From: Alteromonas portus
GTDB lineage: Bacteria; Pseudomonadota; Gammaproteobacteria; Enterobacterales; Alteromonadaceae
DNA length: 64,000 nucleotides
Reading direction: 5' to 3'
NCBI RefSeq assembly: GCF_005117025.1
Contig: NZ_SWCO01000004.1
Span: 1-64,000, forward strand
Shown here: positions 26,419 through 38,259 of the stretch, one piece after another
Layout of the letters: the number at the start of each line of letters is the position of its first letter
Numbering within the stretch: the first letter of the stretch is position 1
Notes under the pieces: generated by a model
Database searches by the model: none
Seen by the model: only the letters and a program-made list of their open reading frames with translations
What the model was told of the DNA's origin: nothing
Position numbers and translations under genes: made by a program

Positions 26419-28761
26419 TTAAGCCGCGCCTTCGCTTTCAAGATCCTGACGCTGTGGTTTTGCAATGAGGTTGTCTACCACAAGGTCGTGGTGAAGCGCA
26501 GACATATTAGTAATGAAAATGCAGTGTGTGTAGCCTGCCTGCATAGTTTCGAGCTTGTCATACATGGCTTTGTCTAGCTTTGATAGCTGGGCAAGACGCT
26601 TTTTAGTTAAAGGCGTGATCGCACCATGGCAGCGAATTGCGGTGACATCTGTAGCACTGAGATGAATTTTCTCTTCATCTAACTGAGTTTTTATCTGTGT
26701 ACGCAATTTAGAAAACAGAAAGTCGCGTTCTTTTATATACACTAAACGGTTATCGCTCTTTCTAACACAGTGAACCACTAACGCTTGTTCAGATGTTTCT
26801 TTGAACATAGCCTCTAAAATTTGAGACTTGGGCTTAGCCTGCCCTTTGTCTGCAAAAAAGCCGTGCAGTGGAATAATATTTTGTGTACGAGAAAAAGGAT
26901 AAAGATCGTCAGATGTGTCACTTTGATAAACAGTTTTGAGCCTGTCTAAGGTAAAGCGGTTCATCACACATAGTACCGATAAAGACGGCATATGCCTCAC
27001 CGCCAATTCCCAGATATAACGGTGAGTTGAGCGCTGAATACGCGCAATATCCCTTACTTTGAAATAAGCGGTATTCTCTTCAACCATATGATCGACGCTA
27101 GAACTCACTTTAGCTTTACGTGTGTCTTCAACAAGACACAATCTCACCACGCCTGTTTCCGCATGATAATGCACAACCTTATATTTTTCGCCTTTAATTT
27201 TCAGTTCAGGCACAGAAACTCGAATTTCTTTTTGTAGATCGCTATGGGGCGCAACCGTCAACTTCATACCGCTTGCACTTAAATCGGCAACTCGGGCATC
27301 AAGGGAAGTAAGCAAGCCCACTTTGATAGAAGCGGGCTTATCTATGACGTAGCGGGTTTCACTACGCCTATCTAAGTCTTCTTCCATGACATAATCTATT
27401 CGCCAATTATTGCCGCTGGCCCTTAGTGTTTTAGATAAGGGTTTGAAATCGCATTTAGCAGAAAGCGTTAAATTTGTGAGATAAGCAGACACGTCCTTAC
27501 AATATAATACATGCGAGATCTGAGCTAACTGTTCAAATTCCTTACTAGCAATATCATGAATTGCAAAGGCTTTTTGCTTATCTTCACGGGTGACACTATC
27601 AAGTCGACAGTGGGTACAAATAAAGTCACCACCTTTGGCAAGAAGATACACCAGCGCGTTGAGTTGTTTTAGTGCAAGAAGCTGCCTGTGTGTAGCGGTT
27701 ATCTGCACGTTACCATTTTTGGTTTTGATGTTTCCGTGAAATACATAAGCTTCATTATACTTTCGCAACTCATCAACTAACGTGGCGAAAATTGCCTTAT
27801 CTTGCAAACTTGCCAGCAGTTTGTCCGCATCATTGTGCTCAACATTCGCTTTAGTAAAAAGTGCAATCATAGGTTTAAGTGATTGCTTTTCCGGAGCAAG
27901 AAAAACGGGAAGCCATGGGCTATTTTCTAGAATACGATCCCGTTCGAGTTCTTGCATAGCGCGCTCTATTTCTAAATCTCTCTGCAGCGGTTGCTTATAG
28001 GCAGTTACCGCAACATAACGTTTAAGCGTTGCTAAAAACCCCTTATCGACGTCACCAGGAAAATTAAATGACGTTTCGTATTTCCCTAAATGTTTATTGT
28101 ATTTTACAGACTCTAGTTCAAGGGTAATTTCAGTAGGTTCTTTGGTTAGACCTTTAACTTCGGGAATGGTGAAAGTGATTACATCACCGGTGGATGCATT
28201 AGGGGGCCTTTTTGTCTCTAAAGTAATTCCTTTATGTGACATAGAGCTTATTGAGCAATGACGGCCTTTCTCGAATTCGGGGGAAGAAATAGTAAAGTTG
28301 GGCCGAATAGCAATGTCATCACCAAAGTCGATATCGGTAAACGACTGGCTTTCGACGTTAAATGCATCGACAATTTTTTTGAACTGTTCTTTTTTTATTT
28401 GATTTTGGTAAAAGTCTGAGTTCATTACTGACTCAAACACACCTACGGTGTACCTGTCTTGATAGAGCGATGTTTCGTTTTTGAGGATCTGCGCGCCAAC
28501 TTTATCGAGGCGCATCTGAACACCGAAGTGCTTGAACTTCATGACAGGGAATTGGGCGAAGGCAGAATTATCGGCGGGAGCGTCGGTTAACGATGTTAAT
28601 CGAACGACCTCTTCTTTCACGACTTTTCGGACACTACTAGGTAAACGCTTCGAAAACTTGTTAATTCCCTCTAACAACCTGTTTTGTTGTTCATATGGAA
28701 TTAACGCGCGAATGAGCGGCTGGTACTGTTTTATTATTGCTTGTTCATCGCCGGCTGACAT
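26419..28761 (-). CDS. Large PilZ-domain protein, probable cyclic-di-GMP effector
   Basis: A 780-residue cytoplasmic protein without signal peptide or membrane segments. A PilZ domain near residues 455-560 has the full ligand motif: RSETR (RxxxR) followed after about 24 residues by DLSASG (D/NxSxxG). An earlier region near 160-260 (RHCSISSMSHKGITLE) looks like a degenerate second PilZ fold. The rest has no domain I know. It lies between ihfB and lapA, separated from ihfB by a terminator, so it forms its own unit. I infer that it binds cyclic-di-GMP; the output is unknown. Confidence 0.82.
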   Translation of the reverse strand: MSAGDEQAIIKQYQPLIRALIPYEQQNRLLEGINKFSKRLPSSVRKVVKEEVVRLTSLTDAPADNSAFAQFPVMKFKHFGVQMRLDKVGAQILKNETSLYQDRYTVGVFESVMNSDFYQNQIKKEQFKKIVDAFNVESQSFTDIDFGDDIAIRPNFTISSPEFEKGRHCSISSMSHKGITLETKRPPNASTGDVITFTIPEVKGLTKEPTEITLELESVKYNKHLGKYETSFNFPGDVDKGFLATLKRYVAVTAYKQPLQRDLEIERAMQELERDRILENSPWLPVFLAPEKQSLKPMIALFTKANVEHNDADKLLASLQDKAIFATLVDELRKYNEAYVFHGNIKTKNGNVQITATHRQLLALKQLNALVYLLAKGGDFICTHCRLDSVTREDKQKAFAIHDIASKEFEQLAQISHVLYCKDVSAYLTNLTLSAKCDFKPLSKTLRASGNNWRIDYVMEEDLDRRSETRYVIDKPASIKVGLLTSLDARVADLSASGMKLTVAPHSDLQKEIRVSVPELKIKGEKYKVVHYHAETGVVRLCLVEDTRKAKVSSSVDHMVEENTAYFKVRDIARIQRSTHRYIWELAVRHMPSLSVLCVMNRFTLDRLKTVYQSDTSDDLYPFSRTQNIIPLHGFFADKGQAKPKSQILEAMFKETSEQALVVHCVRKSDNRLVYIKERDFLFSKLRTQIKTQLDEEKIHLSATDVTAIRCHGAITPLTKKRLAQLSKLDKAMYDKLETMQAGYTHCIFITNMSALHHDLVVDNLIAKPQRQDLESEGAA

Positions 28762-28932
28762 TACTTCTACGTATACCGTTTATTATTATTCGAATAATAT
28801 ATAACCCTACTTTAGTCGGGGTCAATAGGTATTAAAAATTAAACAAAAGTATCTCAGGGTATTCGTTAATTTAAGCTAGGCAGAGAGTTAAATGAAAGGG
28901 TTATCGTGATGATACTTTCCATCAGGCACAAA

Positions 28933-28954
28933 AAAGCCGCTTTTCAGCGGCTTT
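28933..28954 (-). terminator. Terminator after ihfB
   Basis: AAAGCCGC (28933-28940) pairs with GCGGCTTT (28947-28954), flanked by A-runs and T-runs. It sits 10 bases past the ihfB stop codon on the minus strand. Confidence 0.85.
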
Positions 28955-28964
28955 TAAAAATGCA

Positions 28965-29252
28965 TCATGCGATTGAGGCGTCTACCCTTTCGCGAAGCTC
29001 TTTACCTGGCTTGAAGTGCGGTACATATTTACCGTCAAGTTTCACCGTTTCACCCGTTTTCGGATTTCTACCTACGCGTGGTGCGCGATAGTGAAGCGAG
29101 AAACTTCCGAATCCTCTAATTTCAATACGCTCGCCCTTTTGCAGAGTTTGCGCCATTTGCTCTAGAAGTTCTTTAATAGCCAGTTCGAGTTCTTTCGCCG
29201 GAATATGACGCGCTTGATCCGCGAGCCGTTCAATTAATTCAGACTTGGTCAT
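28965..29252 (-). CDS. ihfB: Integration host factor subunit beta
   Basis: A 95-residue DNA-bending protein of the HU/IHF family and partner of IhfA. It has the characteristic arm [18 protein letters not shown] and the C-terminal helix PGKELRERV. The start is the ATG ending at 29252 ([11 protein letters not shown]), with GAGG upstream, giving the usual length. The six-residue extension to 29270 is rejected. It follows rpsA by 76 bases, as in E. coli. Confidence 0.97.
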   Translation of the reverse strand: MTKSELIERLADQARHIPAKELELAIKELLEQMAQTLQKGERIEIRGFGSFSLHYRAPRVGRNPKTGETVKLDGKYVPHFKPGKELRERVDASIA

Positions 29253-29328
29253 GCTTAACCTCATTGTCAATATTATTGTTTAAACAGCTATCGCGAATTG
29301 GGTGTGCAGGTGCACACCCACAAAAGCA

Positions 29329-30999
29329 TTATTCGCCTTTAGCAGCTTTAAATGCTTCTGCCATCGCGTTAGCGAAACCAACATCTTCTTGCTGGTTAAC
29401 TTTATCGATAGCTTCTTTTTCGTCAGCCTGATCTTTCGCTTTAACAGATAGGTTAACAGTGCGGTTCTTACGGTCAACGCCCATGAACTTCGCTTCGATG
29501 CTATCACCAACGCTTGCCGCTTCTGTTGCGTCTTCAACACGCTCTACAGCAAGATCTGCAACGCGGATGTAGCCGTCAACTTCTTCAGCTAGGTTTACAG
29601 TAACGCCTTTCGCATCTACTGCTGTTACTGTACCAGTAACGATAGCACCTTTCTTGTTATCTGTCAGATACTTGTTGAAAGGATCTTCTTCGATTTGCTT
29701 AACGCCAAGAGAGATACGCTCACGCTCTGGGTCGACTTGTAGTACAACTGCAGAGATTTCGTCGCCTTTCTTGTAGTCGCGAACCGCGTCTTCACCAGAC
29801 TTGTTCCAGCTGATGTCAGAAAGGTGAACTAGACCGTCGATGCCGCCGTCAAGACCGATGAAGATACCGAAGTCAGTGATTGACTTGATCTTACCAGACA
29901 CTTTGTCACCTTTTTCGTGTGACTCAGCAAATGTTTCCCAAGGGTTAGCAATGCACTGCTTAAGACCTAGAGAAATACGACGACGCTCTTCGTCAATTTC
30001 AAGAACCATTACATCTACAGTGTCACCTAGGTTAACAACTTTAGATGGGTGGATGTTCTTGTTAGTCCAGTCCATTTCAGAAACGTGTACAAGACCTTCA
30101 ACGCCGTCTTCGATTTCAACGAAGCAGCCGTAGTCAGTAAGGTTAGTAACCTGACCGTTGATCTTAGTACCTTCTGGGTAACGAGAAGCAATTTCTTGCC
30201 ATGGATCGTTGCCCATTTGCTTCATACCAAGAGAAACGCGCTGCTTCTCTTTGTCGAACTTAAGTACTTTAACGTTGATTTCGTCACCAACATTCACGAT
30301 TTCACTTGGGTGCTTAACGCGCTTCCAAGCCATATCAGTGATGTGTAGAAGACCGTCTACGCCACCAAGGTCAACGAACGCACCGTAATCGGTAAGGTTC
30401 TTAACGATACCCTTGATTTCATGACCTTCTTCAAGGTTAGCAAGAAGCGTTTCGCGCTCTGCGCTGCTTTCTGCTTCGATAACTGCACGACGAGAAACAA
30501 CAACGTTGTTACGCTTAGCGTCTAGCTTGATAACTTTAAACTCAAGCTCTTTGCCTTCAAGGTGCGTAGTGTCACGTACTGGACGTACGTCAACAAGAGA
30601 ACCAGGAAGGAACGCGCGTACACTGTTAACTTCAACAGTGAAACCGCCTTTAACTTTACCGTTGATAACGCCTTTAATTGTAGCTTTATCTTCGTAAGCT
30701 TTTTCCAGCTCAACCCACGCTTCGTGACGCTTCGCTTTTTCGCGAGAAAGGATAGTTTCACCGAAACCATCTTCAACTGCATCTAGTGCAACGTCTACTT
30801 GGTCACCGATAGCGATTTCTAGTTCGCCTTCAGCGTTCTTAAATTGGTCAGCTGGGATAGCACTTTCTGATTTCAAGCCTGCATCAACAAGAACGATGTC
30901 TTTGTCGATAGAAACAACAGTACCTTTTACAATTGAACCAGGACGTGTTTCTAGTTCTTGTAAGCTTTCTTCAAAAAGTTGTGCAAAATTTTCAGTCAT
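29329..30999 (-). CDS. rpsA: 30S ribosomal protein S1
   Basis: A 556-residue protein with six S1 RNA-binding repeats. The first two bind the ribosome and the rest capture mRNA. Repeats are recognisable by the recurring pattern [51 protein letters not shown] start at the ATG ending at 30999 ([13 protein letters not shown]), which fits E. coli S1; the frame three codons further begins with TTG. It lies between cmk and ihfB. Confidence 0.98.
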   Translation of the reverse strand: MTENFAQLFEESLQELETRPGSIVKGTVVSIDKDIVLVDAGLKSESAIPADQFKNAEGELEIAIGDQVDVALDAVEDGFGETILSREKAKRHEAWVELEKAYEDKATIKGVINGKVKGGFTVEVNSVRAFLPGSLVDVRPVRDTTHLEGKELEFKVIKLDAKRNNVVVSRRAVIEAESSAERETLLANLEEGHEIKGIVKNLTDYGAFVDLGGVDGLLHITDMAWKRVKHPSEIVNVGDEINVKVLKFDKEKQRVSLGMKQMGNDPWQEIASRYPEGTKINGQVTNLTDYGCFVEIEDGVEGLVHVSEMDWTNKNIHPSKVVNLGDTVDVMVLEIDEERRRISLGLKQCIANPWETFAESHEKGDKVSGKIKSITDFGIFIGLDGGIDGLVHLSDISWNKSGEDAVRDYKKGDEISAVVLQVDPERERISLGVKQIEEDPFNKYLTDNKKGAIVTGTVTAVDAKGVTVNLAEEVDGYIRVADLAVERVEDATEAASVGDSIEAKFMGVDRKNRTVNLSVKAKDQADEKEAIDKVNQQEDVGFANAMAEAFKAAKGE

Positions 31000-31117
31000 A
31001 AGTCTCAAATAACTTTTAAGTTGATATCCACGCTTCTTATCCGGATAACGCGGGGTTATTAAAATTAGTCGCCACTTCCTGTAGCAACACTGCTTTGGAT
31101 GCGATCAGCTCTCGTCA

Positions 31118-31789
31118 TTAAAGGCGTGAGGAAATAATATCCATCGCTTTTTCAAAGACTTGGTCAATATCCAAGTCCGTTGAATCTATAATTACTGCAT
31201 CTTGTGCCGGTACCAAAGGAGCCACCGCACGTTGTGTATCGCGCTCGTCTCTTGCCTTGATATCGGTTAAAAGGCGCGCAATATTAACATCCATGCCCTT
31301 CGCTTTCAACTGGCTATAGCGTCGCTCAGCACGGGCTTCTGCGCTTGCTGTAAGGAAAATCTTTACAGGCGCATCGGGAAATACCACCGTACCCATGTCG
31401 CGACCATCAGCAACAAGACCAGGATCTTGTTGGAAAGCACGCTGTCTGCGAAGTAGTGCTTCGCGAACCCGGGGTAATGCCGCAACTTTTGACGCCACGG
31501 CGCCAACTTCTTCGGTGCGAATATCGTCAGTAACGTCTTCGCCTTCCAAAATAATGCGAGTGGTATCGCCATTCGTCTCGAAACTAACATCAAGACCGGT
31601 TGCTAGAGGAACAACACATTCTTCATCATCACACGGAAGGTCGTGGTGAAGTGCAGCAACTGCTAATACGCGGTAAATTGCGCCGCTATCTAGAAAGTGC
31701 CACCCTAATTTTTTTGCCAGCAAGCTACTTAATGTACCTTTGCCTGCACCACTAGGACCGTCAACCGTGACTACGGGTGTGGAATGCAT
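31118..31789 (-). CDS. cmk: Cytidylate kinase
   Basis: A 223-residue nucleoside monophosphate kinase that phosphorylates CMP and dCMP. The P-loop is [12 protein letters not shown], and the nucleotide-binding stretch [20 protein letters not shown] is typical. The ATG ending at 31789 has GGAG upstream and fits the family N-terminus; the 13-residue extension to 31828 is rejected. It lies between aroA and rpsA as in E. coli. Confidence 0.97.
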   Translation of the reverse strand: MHSTPVVTVDGPSGAGKGTLSSLLAKKLGWHFLDSGAIYRVLAVAALHHDLPCDDEECVVPLATGLDVSFETNGDTTRIILEGEDVTDDIRTEEVGAVASKVAALPRVREALLRRQRAFQQDPGLVADGRDMGTVVFPDAPVKIFLTASAEARAERRYSQLKAKGMDVNIARLLTDIKARDERDTQRAVAPLVPAQDAVIIDSTDLDIDQVFEKAMDIISSRL

Positions 31790-31852
31790 ACCTGCTCCAT
31801 CGTTTAAATTACTAAAAATCGCGCGCAATTATACGCTTTAGTGAGAGATAAG

Positions 31853-31879
31853 CAATGCCGCCTCTTAGTGGCGGCATTG
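31853..31879 (-). terminator. Hairpin between aroA and cmk
   Basis: A perfect 10-base stem CAATGCCGCC (31853-31862) pairs with GGCGGCATTG (31870-31879) around a 7-base loop. On the minus strand the tail is not a clean T-run, so it may be a weak terminator, attenuator or processing site rather than a full stop. Confidence 0.5.
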
Positions 31880-31969
31880 GACATTAGAATAAATCGCTTA
31901 GAATAATTGGGCTACAGAGGCTATAGCTCTTTCGCCTACCGCGATTTTTTAAGAGACATTTACCAAACT

Positions 31970-33253
31970 TTACGCACTATACAGCGTTTTAAAGCGAGTA
32001 AAGTAGTCAGGGAAGGTTTTGCGCGTACAACCCGGGTCGTTTATTGTTACCGGCGTATCGCTTAGTGCAACAAGCGAGAAACACATGGCAATACGATGGT
32101 CGTTATACGTGTCTATTTCAGCGTGCTTCAACGAATCAGTTGGCCACACTTTTATGTAGTCGTGCCCTTCTTCCACCTTCGCACCCACCTTTTGAAGCTC
32201 AGTGGCCATAGCCGCAAGACGGTCTGTTTCCTTTACGCGCCAATTATAAATATTGGTCATGGTAGTTGGACCTTCAGCAAATAACGCTGTTGTGGCAATG
32301 GTCATAGCCGCATCTGGAATATGGTTCATATCCATATTCACACCTTTAAGCGGCGCACCCGTTATTTCAACGTACTCATCGTTCCAAACCACCTTTGCGC
32401 CCATTGCCTCAAGTACATCAGCAAAACGAATGTCACCTTGAATGCTGTTTTGGCCGATTCCGGTTACGCGTACCGTTCCACCTTTAATGGCACCGGCTGC
32501 AAGGAAGTAAGATGCCGATGATGCATCGCCTTCAACCATAAATTTACCCGGCGCAATGTACTTGGCGTCACCAGAAACCGTAAATGTTTGGTAGTTGTCG
32601 TTTTCAACAGTAACGCCAAACTTTTCCATGGTATCTAACGTGATATCGATATAGGGTTTAGAGACCAACTCACCTTTTATACGAATAGTCACATCACCTG
32701 AAAATAATGGCGCAGCCATTAAAAGCGCAGTCAAGAATTGGCTAGATACACTTCCGTCTACCGACATTTCGCCACCGCTTAATGTCTTTCCCTTAATTTG
32801 AAGCGGCGGGTAGCCTTCGTTTTTAAGGTAGGTGACGTCAGCATCAGCTTCTAAAAGCGCATCGACTAAGTCGCCAATTGGGCGCTCTTCCATACGCGGC
32901 TCACCAGTAAGTACGGTATCAACGTTACTTGCAGCAAGTGCTGCGCATAAAGGACGCATTGCGGTGCCAGCGTTACCTAGGAACAGCTCTAGTGGTTCAG
33001 CTACGTTAAAGGCCCCACCGTTACCTTGTACAACACATTGGGTTTTGTCTTCGCTTAAGCGATAGCTAATGCCTAACTTTGTTAGTGCATTAAGCATATG
33101 CTCAATGTCTTCGCTATCTAACAAGTTCGTTAGTTCAGTTTCGCCTTCAGCTAACGCAGCAAGCAGTAGCGCTCGGTTAGACAGACTTTTTGAGCCAGGT
33201 ACATTGACCTCTCCCGATACTTTTGCAATCGGGTCTAATGTTAACTGCTCCAT
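31970..33253 (-). CDS. aroA: EPSP synthase (3-phosphoshikimate 1-carboxyvinyltransferase)
   Basis: A 427-residue enzyme of the shikimate pathway that joins shikimate-3-phosphate and phosphoenolpyruvate. The binding motifs are [19 protein letters not shown] and [11 protein letters not shown], the class I type with the glycine of the glyphosate-sensitive form. The ATG ending at 33253 ([10 protein letters not shown]) aligns with the E. coli start; an ATG three codons upstream (33262) overlaps the serC end and is also possible. The pair serC-aroA is conserved. Confidence 0.97.
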   Translation of the reverse strand: MEQLTLDPIAKVSGEVNVPGSKSLSNRALLLAALAEGETELTNLLDSEDIEHMLNALTKLGISYRLSEDKTQCVVQGNGGAFNVAEPLELFLGNAGTAMRPLCAALAASNVDTVLTGEPRMEERPIGDLVDALLEADADVTYLKNEGYPPLQIKGKTLSGGEMSVDGSVSSQFLTALLMAAPLFSGDVTIRIKGELVSKPYIDITLDTMEKFGVTVENDNYQTFTVSGDAKYIAPGKFMVEGDASSASYFLAAGAIKGGTVRVTGIGQNSIQGDIRFADVLEAMGAKVVWNDEYVEITGAPLKGVNMDMNHIPDAAMTIATTALFAEGPTTMTNIYNWRVKETDRLAAMATELQKVGAKVEEGHDYIKVWPTDSLKHAEIDTYNDHRIAMCFSLVALSDTPVTINDPGCTRKTFPDYFTRFKTLYSA

Positions 33254-33254
33254 T

Positions 33255-34340
33255 TTATCCATTCACTCTTTCAAATTCGCGCATAAATTCAACTAGCGCA
33301 ACAATACCCTCAACTGGCATTGCATTGTAAATACTGGCACGCATGCCCCCTACTGAACGATGCCCTTTAAGTGCAAGTAACCCTGCTTCTTGTGACTGCT
33401 TAAGGAACAGCCCATCAAGTTCGGTATTGGCTAAATGAAACGGCACGTTCATTTTTGAACGGTTGTCAGGGTGAACTTTACTTGAATAGAAGTCAGAGCT
33501 GTCGATGGCTGAATATAATAACGCTGCCTTTTCAGCATTGCGTTTAGCCATAGCGTCTACGCCGCCCATATCTTTAAGCCATTCAAATACAAGCCCCGCT
33601 AGGTACCATGAGAACGTTGGCGGTGTGTTGTACATAGAGTCAGACTTTGCCGCTAATGCATAATCAAAAATTGACGGCGTTTCTTTACGTGCTTTGCCAA
33701 CCAGGTCTTCGCGAACAATAACAACTGATAAGCCGCTTGGGCCGATATTCTTTTGTGCGCCAGCGTATATTACGCCATGCTTTGCTACATCTAACGGCTG
33801 AGACAATATTGTCGAAGACATATCAGAAACCAGTGGCACCTTGCCCGACTCTGGTAGCCAATCGAAAGCAATTCCGTCAACGGTTTCATTTGGACAGAAA
33901 TGGTAATACGCGGCTGACTGATCTATGTCGCTCAGCTGAGGTGGCGCAATATAATGAAGGCCATCTTTTTCAGATACTTCACCTACAACAACGGCACGAT
34001 TATATTTATTCGCTTCGTCTACAGCACCCTTTGACCAAGAGCCACTGACTAAATGCAGACTAGTGTCATTGACAGTAGATAAGTTAAGAGGAACAGCTGC
34101 AAATTGCCCTCGCCCACCACCGTGCGTGAACAGCACATGATAGTTTGACGGAATAGATAGTAGGTCGCGTAAGTCCTGTTCTGCTTTTGCGGCTATCTCA
34201 ATGAAGTCTTTGCCACGGTGGCTGACTTCCATAACCGAGCAGCCTAGGTCGCGCCAATTTGTAAATTCTGATTGTGCTTTTTCCATAACTTCTTTTGGAA
34301 GCATGGCGGGGCCAGCACTAAAGTTAAAAACCTCTTTCAT
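33255..34340 (-). CDS. serC: Phosphoserine aminotransferase
   Basis: A 361-residue PLP enzyme of serine and pyridoxal synthesis. The N-terminus ([17 protein letters not shown]) is diagnostic and fixes the start at the ATG ending at 34340; the open frame to 34355 begins with GTG. The PLP lysine is in [13 protein letters not shown]. The ribosome-binding site is weak. It is translationally close to aroA, whose start abuts its stop codon. Confidence 0.97.
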   Translation of the reverse strand: MKEVFNFSAGPAMLPKEVMEKAQSEFTNWRDLGCSVMEVSHRGKDFIEIAAKAEQDLRDLLSIPSNYHVLFTHGGGRGQFAAVPLNLSTVNDTSLHLVSGSWSKGAVDEANKYNRAVVVGEVSEKDGLHYIAPPQLSDIDQSAAYYHFCPNETVDGIAFDWLPESGKVPLVSDMSSTILSQPLDVAKHGVIYAGAQKNIGPSGLSVVIVREDLVGKARKETPSIFDYALAAKSDSMYNTPPTFSWYLAGLVFEWLKDMGGVDAMAKRNAEKAALLYSAIDSSDFYSSKVHPDNRSKMNVPFHLANTELDGLFLKQSQEAGLLALKGHRSVGGMRASIYNAMPVEGIVALVEFMREFERVNG

Positions 34341-34413
34341 CGCGTTTTTCAACACCTGTAGATAATTACCGTTTAACTCGCTTTGTTTTCAACGTTTTGC
34401 GGGTCTATTAGGT

Positions 34414-34439
34414 AAACAAGCGGCTAAAGCCGCTTGTTT
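34414..34439 (-). terminator. Terminator of gyrA
   Basis: AAACAAGCGGC (34414-34424) pairs perfectly with GCCGCTTGTTT (34429-34439) around the loop TAAA. It lies 47 bases past the gyrA stop and just upstream of serC. Confidence 0.75.
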
Positions 34440-34485
34440 GAAAGAACACTGATAATGCGCAAGTATGAATACCTGCGCCCTATCC

Positions 34486-37200
34486 CTACTCTTCTGTCGT
34501 TGAGCCGTCACCGTCTTCTGCGGTGTTCTCTTGCTCTTGAACAGCAGTTTCTGCTTGTTCTGGCGCATCGTCTGAAATGATTAGGTTACCGTCTTCGTCG
34601 AATTCTTGTAACTCTTCCACTTCTTCAATACGCTGTAACCCTACAACGTGCTCACCTTCTACTGTACGTATCAAGCGAACGCCTTGTGTGTTACGGCCTA
34701 CTACTGACACTTCGCCTACACGGGTACGAACCAGTGTACCTTGGTCACTAATAAGCATAATTTCGTTGGTTTCGTCTACTTGAACCGCGCCAACCACTTT
34801 ACCGTTACGCTCAGACACCTTGATTGACACAACACCTTGTGTCGCACGGCTCTTCGCAGGGTAATCTTCAAGCGGAGTACGCTTACCGAAACCATTCTCT
34901 GTCGCTGTCAGGATTGGACCATCGCCTTTTGGAACAATAAGTGATACCACTTTTTGACCATCTTGAAGACGAATACCGCGAACACCCGTTGCCGTTCTTC
35001 CCATTGGACGAAGTGCCAGAAGCTCTTCACCCGTCTCTGGGTCACGCTTAACTTCACCGGTTTCGCTGTCGCGAAGCTTCTCGTTAAAGCGAACTACTTT
35101 ACCCGCGTCAGAGAACAACATGATGTCGTCATCACCGTGGGTAATATCAACACCAATTAGCTCATCACCTTCATTTAGGTTAACGGCGATAATACCGCTT
35201 GAACGAGGGCGAGAGTATAGGCTTAGGTCAGTCTTTTTAACTGTACCATTTGCCGTTGCCATCAGTACAAACTTGCCTTCTTCAAATTCTTTAATAGGAA
35301 GAATAGCAGTAATACGTTCGTTTTCTTCAAGCGGTAGAATGTTGACAATTGGGCGTCCGCGCGCGTTACGGCTAGCAAACGGCAATTGATACACTTTCAA
35401 CCAGTACAAGCGACCACGAGTTGAGAAGCAAAGTATGTGATCGTGGGTATTCGCTACCAGTAACCTTTCGATGAAATCTTCGTCTTTCATCTTGGTTGCT
35501 GATTTACCACGGCCACCACGACGCTGTGCTTCGTAGTCTGTAAGCTTTTGATATTTCACATACCCTTCGCGAGAAAGCGTTACAACAACGTCTTCTTGCT
35601 CAATAAGATCTTCAATATCAATATCGTGACTTGCTGCCGTAATTTCAGTACGACGCTCATCACCAAATTCATCACGTACTTTTTCAAGCTCTTCTTGAAT
35701 CACTTCCATCAAACGCTCTGGGCTGTTTAGGATGTGAAGAAGCTCTGCGATGATCTCTAGAAGTTGCTTATATTCTTCTAGAATTTTCTCGTGCTCAAGG
35801 CCTGTTAGCTTGTGTAAGCGAAGGTCAAGAATAGCTTGCGCTTGCTGCTCAGTAAGGTAGTACTTGCCGTCGCGAATACCAAATTCTGGCATTAACCAGT
35901 CAGGGCGTGCAGCGTCATCGCCTGCGCGCTCAAGCATTTGTGCTACGTCGCCTAAGTCCCAACCTTGTGCCACAAGCGATTTCTTGGCATCTGCTGGGCT
36001 TTGCGATGCTTTAATCAACTCGATAATTGGGTCGATATTTGCAAGCGCGATTGCCAAACCTTCAAGGATATGAGCACGGTCACGGGCTTTACGTAATTCA
36101 AAAACAGTACGACGTGTTACTACTTCACGACGATGAAGAATAAAGCATTCTAGCGTTTCTTTAAGGTTGAATACCTTAGGCTGACCGTTATCAAGCGCAA
36201 CCATATTAATACCGAACACCGTTTGAAGCTGGGTATTAGCATATAGATGGTTAAGCAAAACTTCGGCAGATTCGTTGCGCTTCACTTCAATAACAATGCG
36301 CATACCGTCTTTATCTGACTCGTCACGCAGTGCAGAAACGCCTTCGATACGCTTTTCTTTTACCAGTTCAGCAATCTTTTCAATAAGACGCGCTTTGTTA
36401 ACCTGGTAAGGGATCTCGTTAACAACAATAGTTTCTTTACCGTTGCTGTCAGTTTCAATTTCTGCTTTAGCACGGAGATAAATTTTACCGCGACCTGTGC
36501 GATACGCATCTTCAATTCCCTTGCGCCCGCTGATCATGGCAGCCGTTGGGAAATCTGGACCTGGGATGTGAGTCATCAAGTCATCGATGGTAATAGACGG
36601 GTCTTGAATTAACGCTACGCAGCCGTTGATTACTTCGGTGAGGTTATGTGGCGGAATATTTGTCGCCATACCAACCGCGATACCCGACGAGCCATTAACA
36701 AGAAGGTTAGGCACCTTCGTTGGCAATACTTCAGGGATATGTTCTGTACCATCGTAGTTAGGTACGAAATCAACGGTTTCTTTATCTAAATCGGCGAGTA
36801 ATTCGTGCGCAATTTTTGCCATGCGAACTTCGGTATAACGCATCGCAGCAGCTGAGTCGCCGTCTACCGACCCGAAGTTACCTTGACCGTCTACCAGCAT
36901 ATAGCGAAGTGAGAACGGTTGCGCCATACGAACAATAGTGTCGTAAACTGCAGAGTCACCGTGAGGGTGATATTTACCAATTACGTCACCTACCACACGG
37001 GCAGATTTTTTGTATGGCTTGTTAAAGTCGTTTTTCAGTTCGTTCATTGCGAACAGCACACGACGGTGCACTGGCTTCAAGCCATCTCTTACGTCAGGCA
37101 AGGCTCGCCCGACAATAACGCTCATCGCGTAATCAAGGTAAGAGTTCTTTAACTCTTCCTCAATATTAACGGGGAGGATTTCTTTAGCGTTATCAGACAT
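34486..37200 (-). CDS. gyrA: DNA gyrase subunit A
   Basis: A 904-residue topoisomerase subunit that breaks and rejoins DNA. The catalytic tyrosine is Y122 (MRYTEVRM). The quinolone-determining positions are S83 and D87 (HGDSAVYDT), the sensitive type. The C-terminal beta-pinwheel contains the GyrA box region ([12 protein letters not shown]). A long acidic tail ([14 protein letters not shown] onward) makes it longer than the 875 residues of E. coli. It is divergent from ubiG, as in E. coli. Confidence 0.98.
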   Translation of the reverse strand: MSDNAKEILPVNIEEELKNSYLDYAMSVIVGRALPDVRDGLKPVHRRVLFAMNELKNDFNKPYKKSARVVGDVIGKYHPHGDSAVYDTIVRMAQPFSLRYMLVDGQGNFGSVDGDSAAAMRYTEVRMAKIAHELLADLDKETVDFVPNYDGTEHIPEVLPTKVPNLLVNGSSGIAVGMATNIPPHNLTEVINGCVALIQDPSITIDDLMTHIPGPDFPTAAMISGRKGIEDAYRTGRGKIYLRAKAEIETDSNGKETIVVNEIPYQVNKARLIEKIAELVKEKRIEGVSALRDESDKDGMRIVIEVKRNESAEVLLNHLYANTQLQTVFGINMVALDNGQPKVFNLKETLECFILHRREVVTRRTVFELRKARDRAHILEGLAIALANIDPIIELIKASQSPADAKKSLVAQGWDLGDVAQMLERAGDDAARPDWLMPEFGIRDGKYYLTEQQAQAILDLRLHKLTGLEHEKILEEYKQLLEIIAELLHILNSPERLMEVIQEELEKVRDEFGDERRTEITAASHDIDIEDLIEQEDVVVTLSREGYVKYQKLTDYEAQRRGGRGKSATKMKDEDFIERLLVANTHDHILCFSTRGRLYWLKVYQLPFASRNARGRPIVNILPLEENERITAILPIKEFEEGKFVLMATANGTVKKTDLSLYSRPRSSGIIAVNLNEGDELIGVDITHGDDDIMLFSDAGKVVRFNEKLRDSETGEVKRDPETGEELLALRPMGRTATGVRGIRLQDGQKVVSLIVPKGDGPILTATENGFGKRTPLEDYPAKSRATQGVVSIKVSERNGKVVGAVQVDETNEIMLISDQGTLVRTRVGEVSVVGRNTQGVRLIRTVEGEHVVGLQRIEEVEELQEFDEDGNLIISDDAPEQAETAVQEQENTAEDGDGSTTEE

Positions 37201-37502
37201 AAACTGCTTAATCCCTTTATCTTGGTTTGTTCTGCGTTATCCAGCGCTTAGCTTCACATCATTGTGAAAACAAGGCATGGGAGCGCACTGTTATTATTAT
37301 GTGGGTCATAATCGTGCTTCGAGTGTACCACTTGATGACAGAATTATGTAGCGCTTAATTACGCTTATTAATCAACTAAAAGGCAAGCGATTATTTTTCG
37401 TTCACCCCTTTTTATAATTTGGCTATTTCTACTTAAAAACAGTGAAACACAACCTAAATTTACGATATCTTAAAAAGAGATAAGTTAAGGATTGTTTTAC
37501 TC
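37201..37502. other. gyrA-ubiG divergent gap
   Basis: This 302-base AT-rich region must carry both promoters. I see no repeat, RNA gene or strong hairpin, and I cannot assign a promoter confidently. Confidence 0.5.
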
Positions 37503-38207
37503 ATGACGAACGTCGATCAACAAGAAATCAATAAGTTCTCTGAACTCGCTTCTCGCTGGTGGGATCCAGAGGGCGAATTTAAGCCATTGCATCTTATTAA
37601 CCCACTCCGTTTAGACTTCATCAATCAACACAGCGAAGGGTTGTTTGACAAAAAGGTGGTTGATATTGGCTGTGGCGGCGGCATCTTGGCAGAGTCTATG
37701 GCACGTGCGGGTGCAACAGTAACTGGTTTAGATATGGCTGAAGCGTCGTTAGAAGTAGCAAAGCTTCACGGATTAGAATCAGGTGTAAAAGTTGACTACG
37801 TATGCTCAACGGCTGAAGCGTTTGCAGAAGCAAATGCGGGTCAGTTTGACGTAGTGACTTGTATGGAGATGTTAGAGCATGTTCCCGACCCTTCGTCTGT
37901 AGTAATGGCTTGTGCTAAATTAGTTAAGCCTGGCGGTCATGTCTTTTTCTCTACGCTTAATAGGAATTTAAAGTCCTATTTAATGGGGATCGTCGGCGCG
38001 GAATACATTCTAAAATTAGTACCTAAAGGTACGCACGATCACAGTAAATTTATAAAGCCGTCTGAACTTATGTCGATGACAGACCAAGCAGGTCTTTTAC
38101 CCCGTGATATGACGGGTTTACACATGGACCCAATTTCGCAGGGCTTTTATCTTTCGTCTAATAACGTAGACGTAAACTACTTACTATATACAGTAGCGCA
38201 AAGTTAA
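37503..38207 (+). CDS. ubiG: Ubiquinone biosynthesis O-methyltransferase
   Basis: A 234-residue SAM-dependent methyltransferase that performs both O-methylations of ubiquinone synthesis. Motif I is [16 protein letters not shown]; post-motif features are GLDMAE and [11 protein letters not shown]. The N-terminus ([23 protein letters not shown]) is diagnostic of UbiG. It lies between gyrA and nrdA as in E. coli. The first NrdR box of the next gene begins 5 bases after its stop codon. Confidence 0.97.
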   Translation: MTNVDQQEINKFSELASRWWDPEGEFKPLHLINPLRLDFINQHSEGLFDKKVVDIGCGGGILAESMARAGATVTGLDMAEASLEVAKLHGLESGVKVDYVCSTAEAFAEANAGQFDVVTCMEMLEHVPDPSSVVMACAKLVKPGGHVFFSTLNRNLKSYLMGIVGAEYILKLVPKGTHDHSKFIKPSELMSMTDQAGLLPRDMTGLHMDPISQGFYLSSNNVDVNYLLYTVAQS

Positions 38208-38211
38208 TTTA

Positions 38212-38259
38212 ACACTATATATTGGGCTGCGGCGATATTTTAAACACCATATATCGTGT
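38212..38259 (+). promoter_or_regulatory. Pair of NrdR boxes for nrdAB
   Basis: Box 1 is ACACTATATATTGGGC (38212-38227) and box 2 is ACACCATATATCGTGT (38244-38259). Both resemble the NrdR consensus of the form acaCwAtATaTwGtgt. The starts are 32 bases apart, about three helical turns, which is the characteristic NrdR arrangement for ATP/dATP-responsive repression of ribonucleotide reductase genes. Both lie immediately after ubiG and about 490 bases before nrdA. Confidence 0.9.

Noticed and set aside
31000-31117. rpsA autoregulatory leader
   Set aside because: Small palindromes such as TTATCCGGATAA are present, but I could not fold the region into the known E. coli-type leader with confidence.
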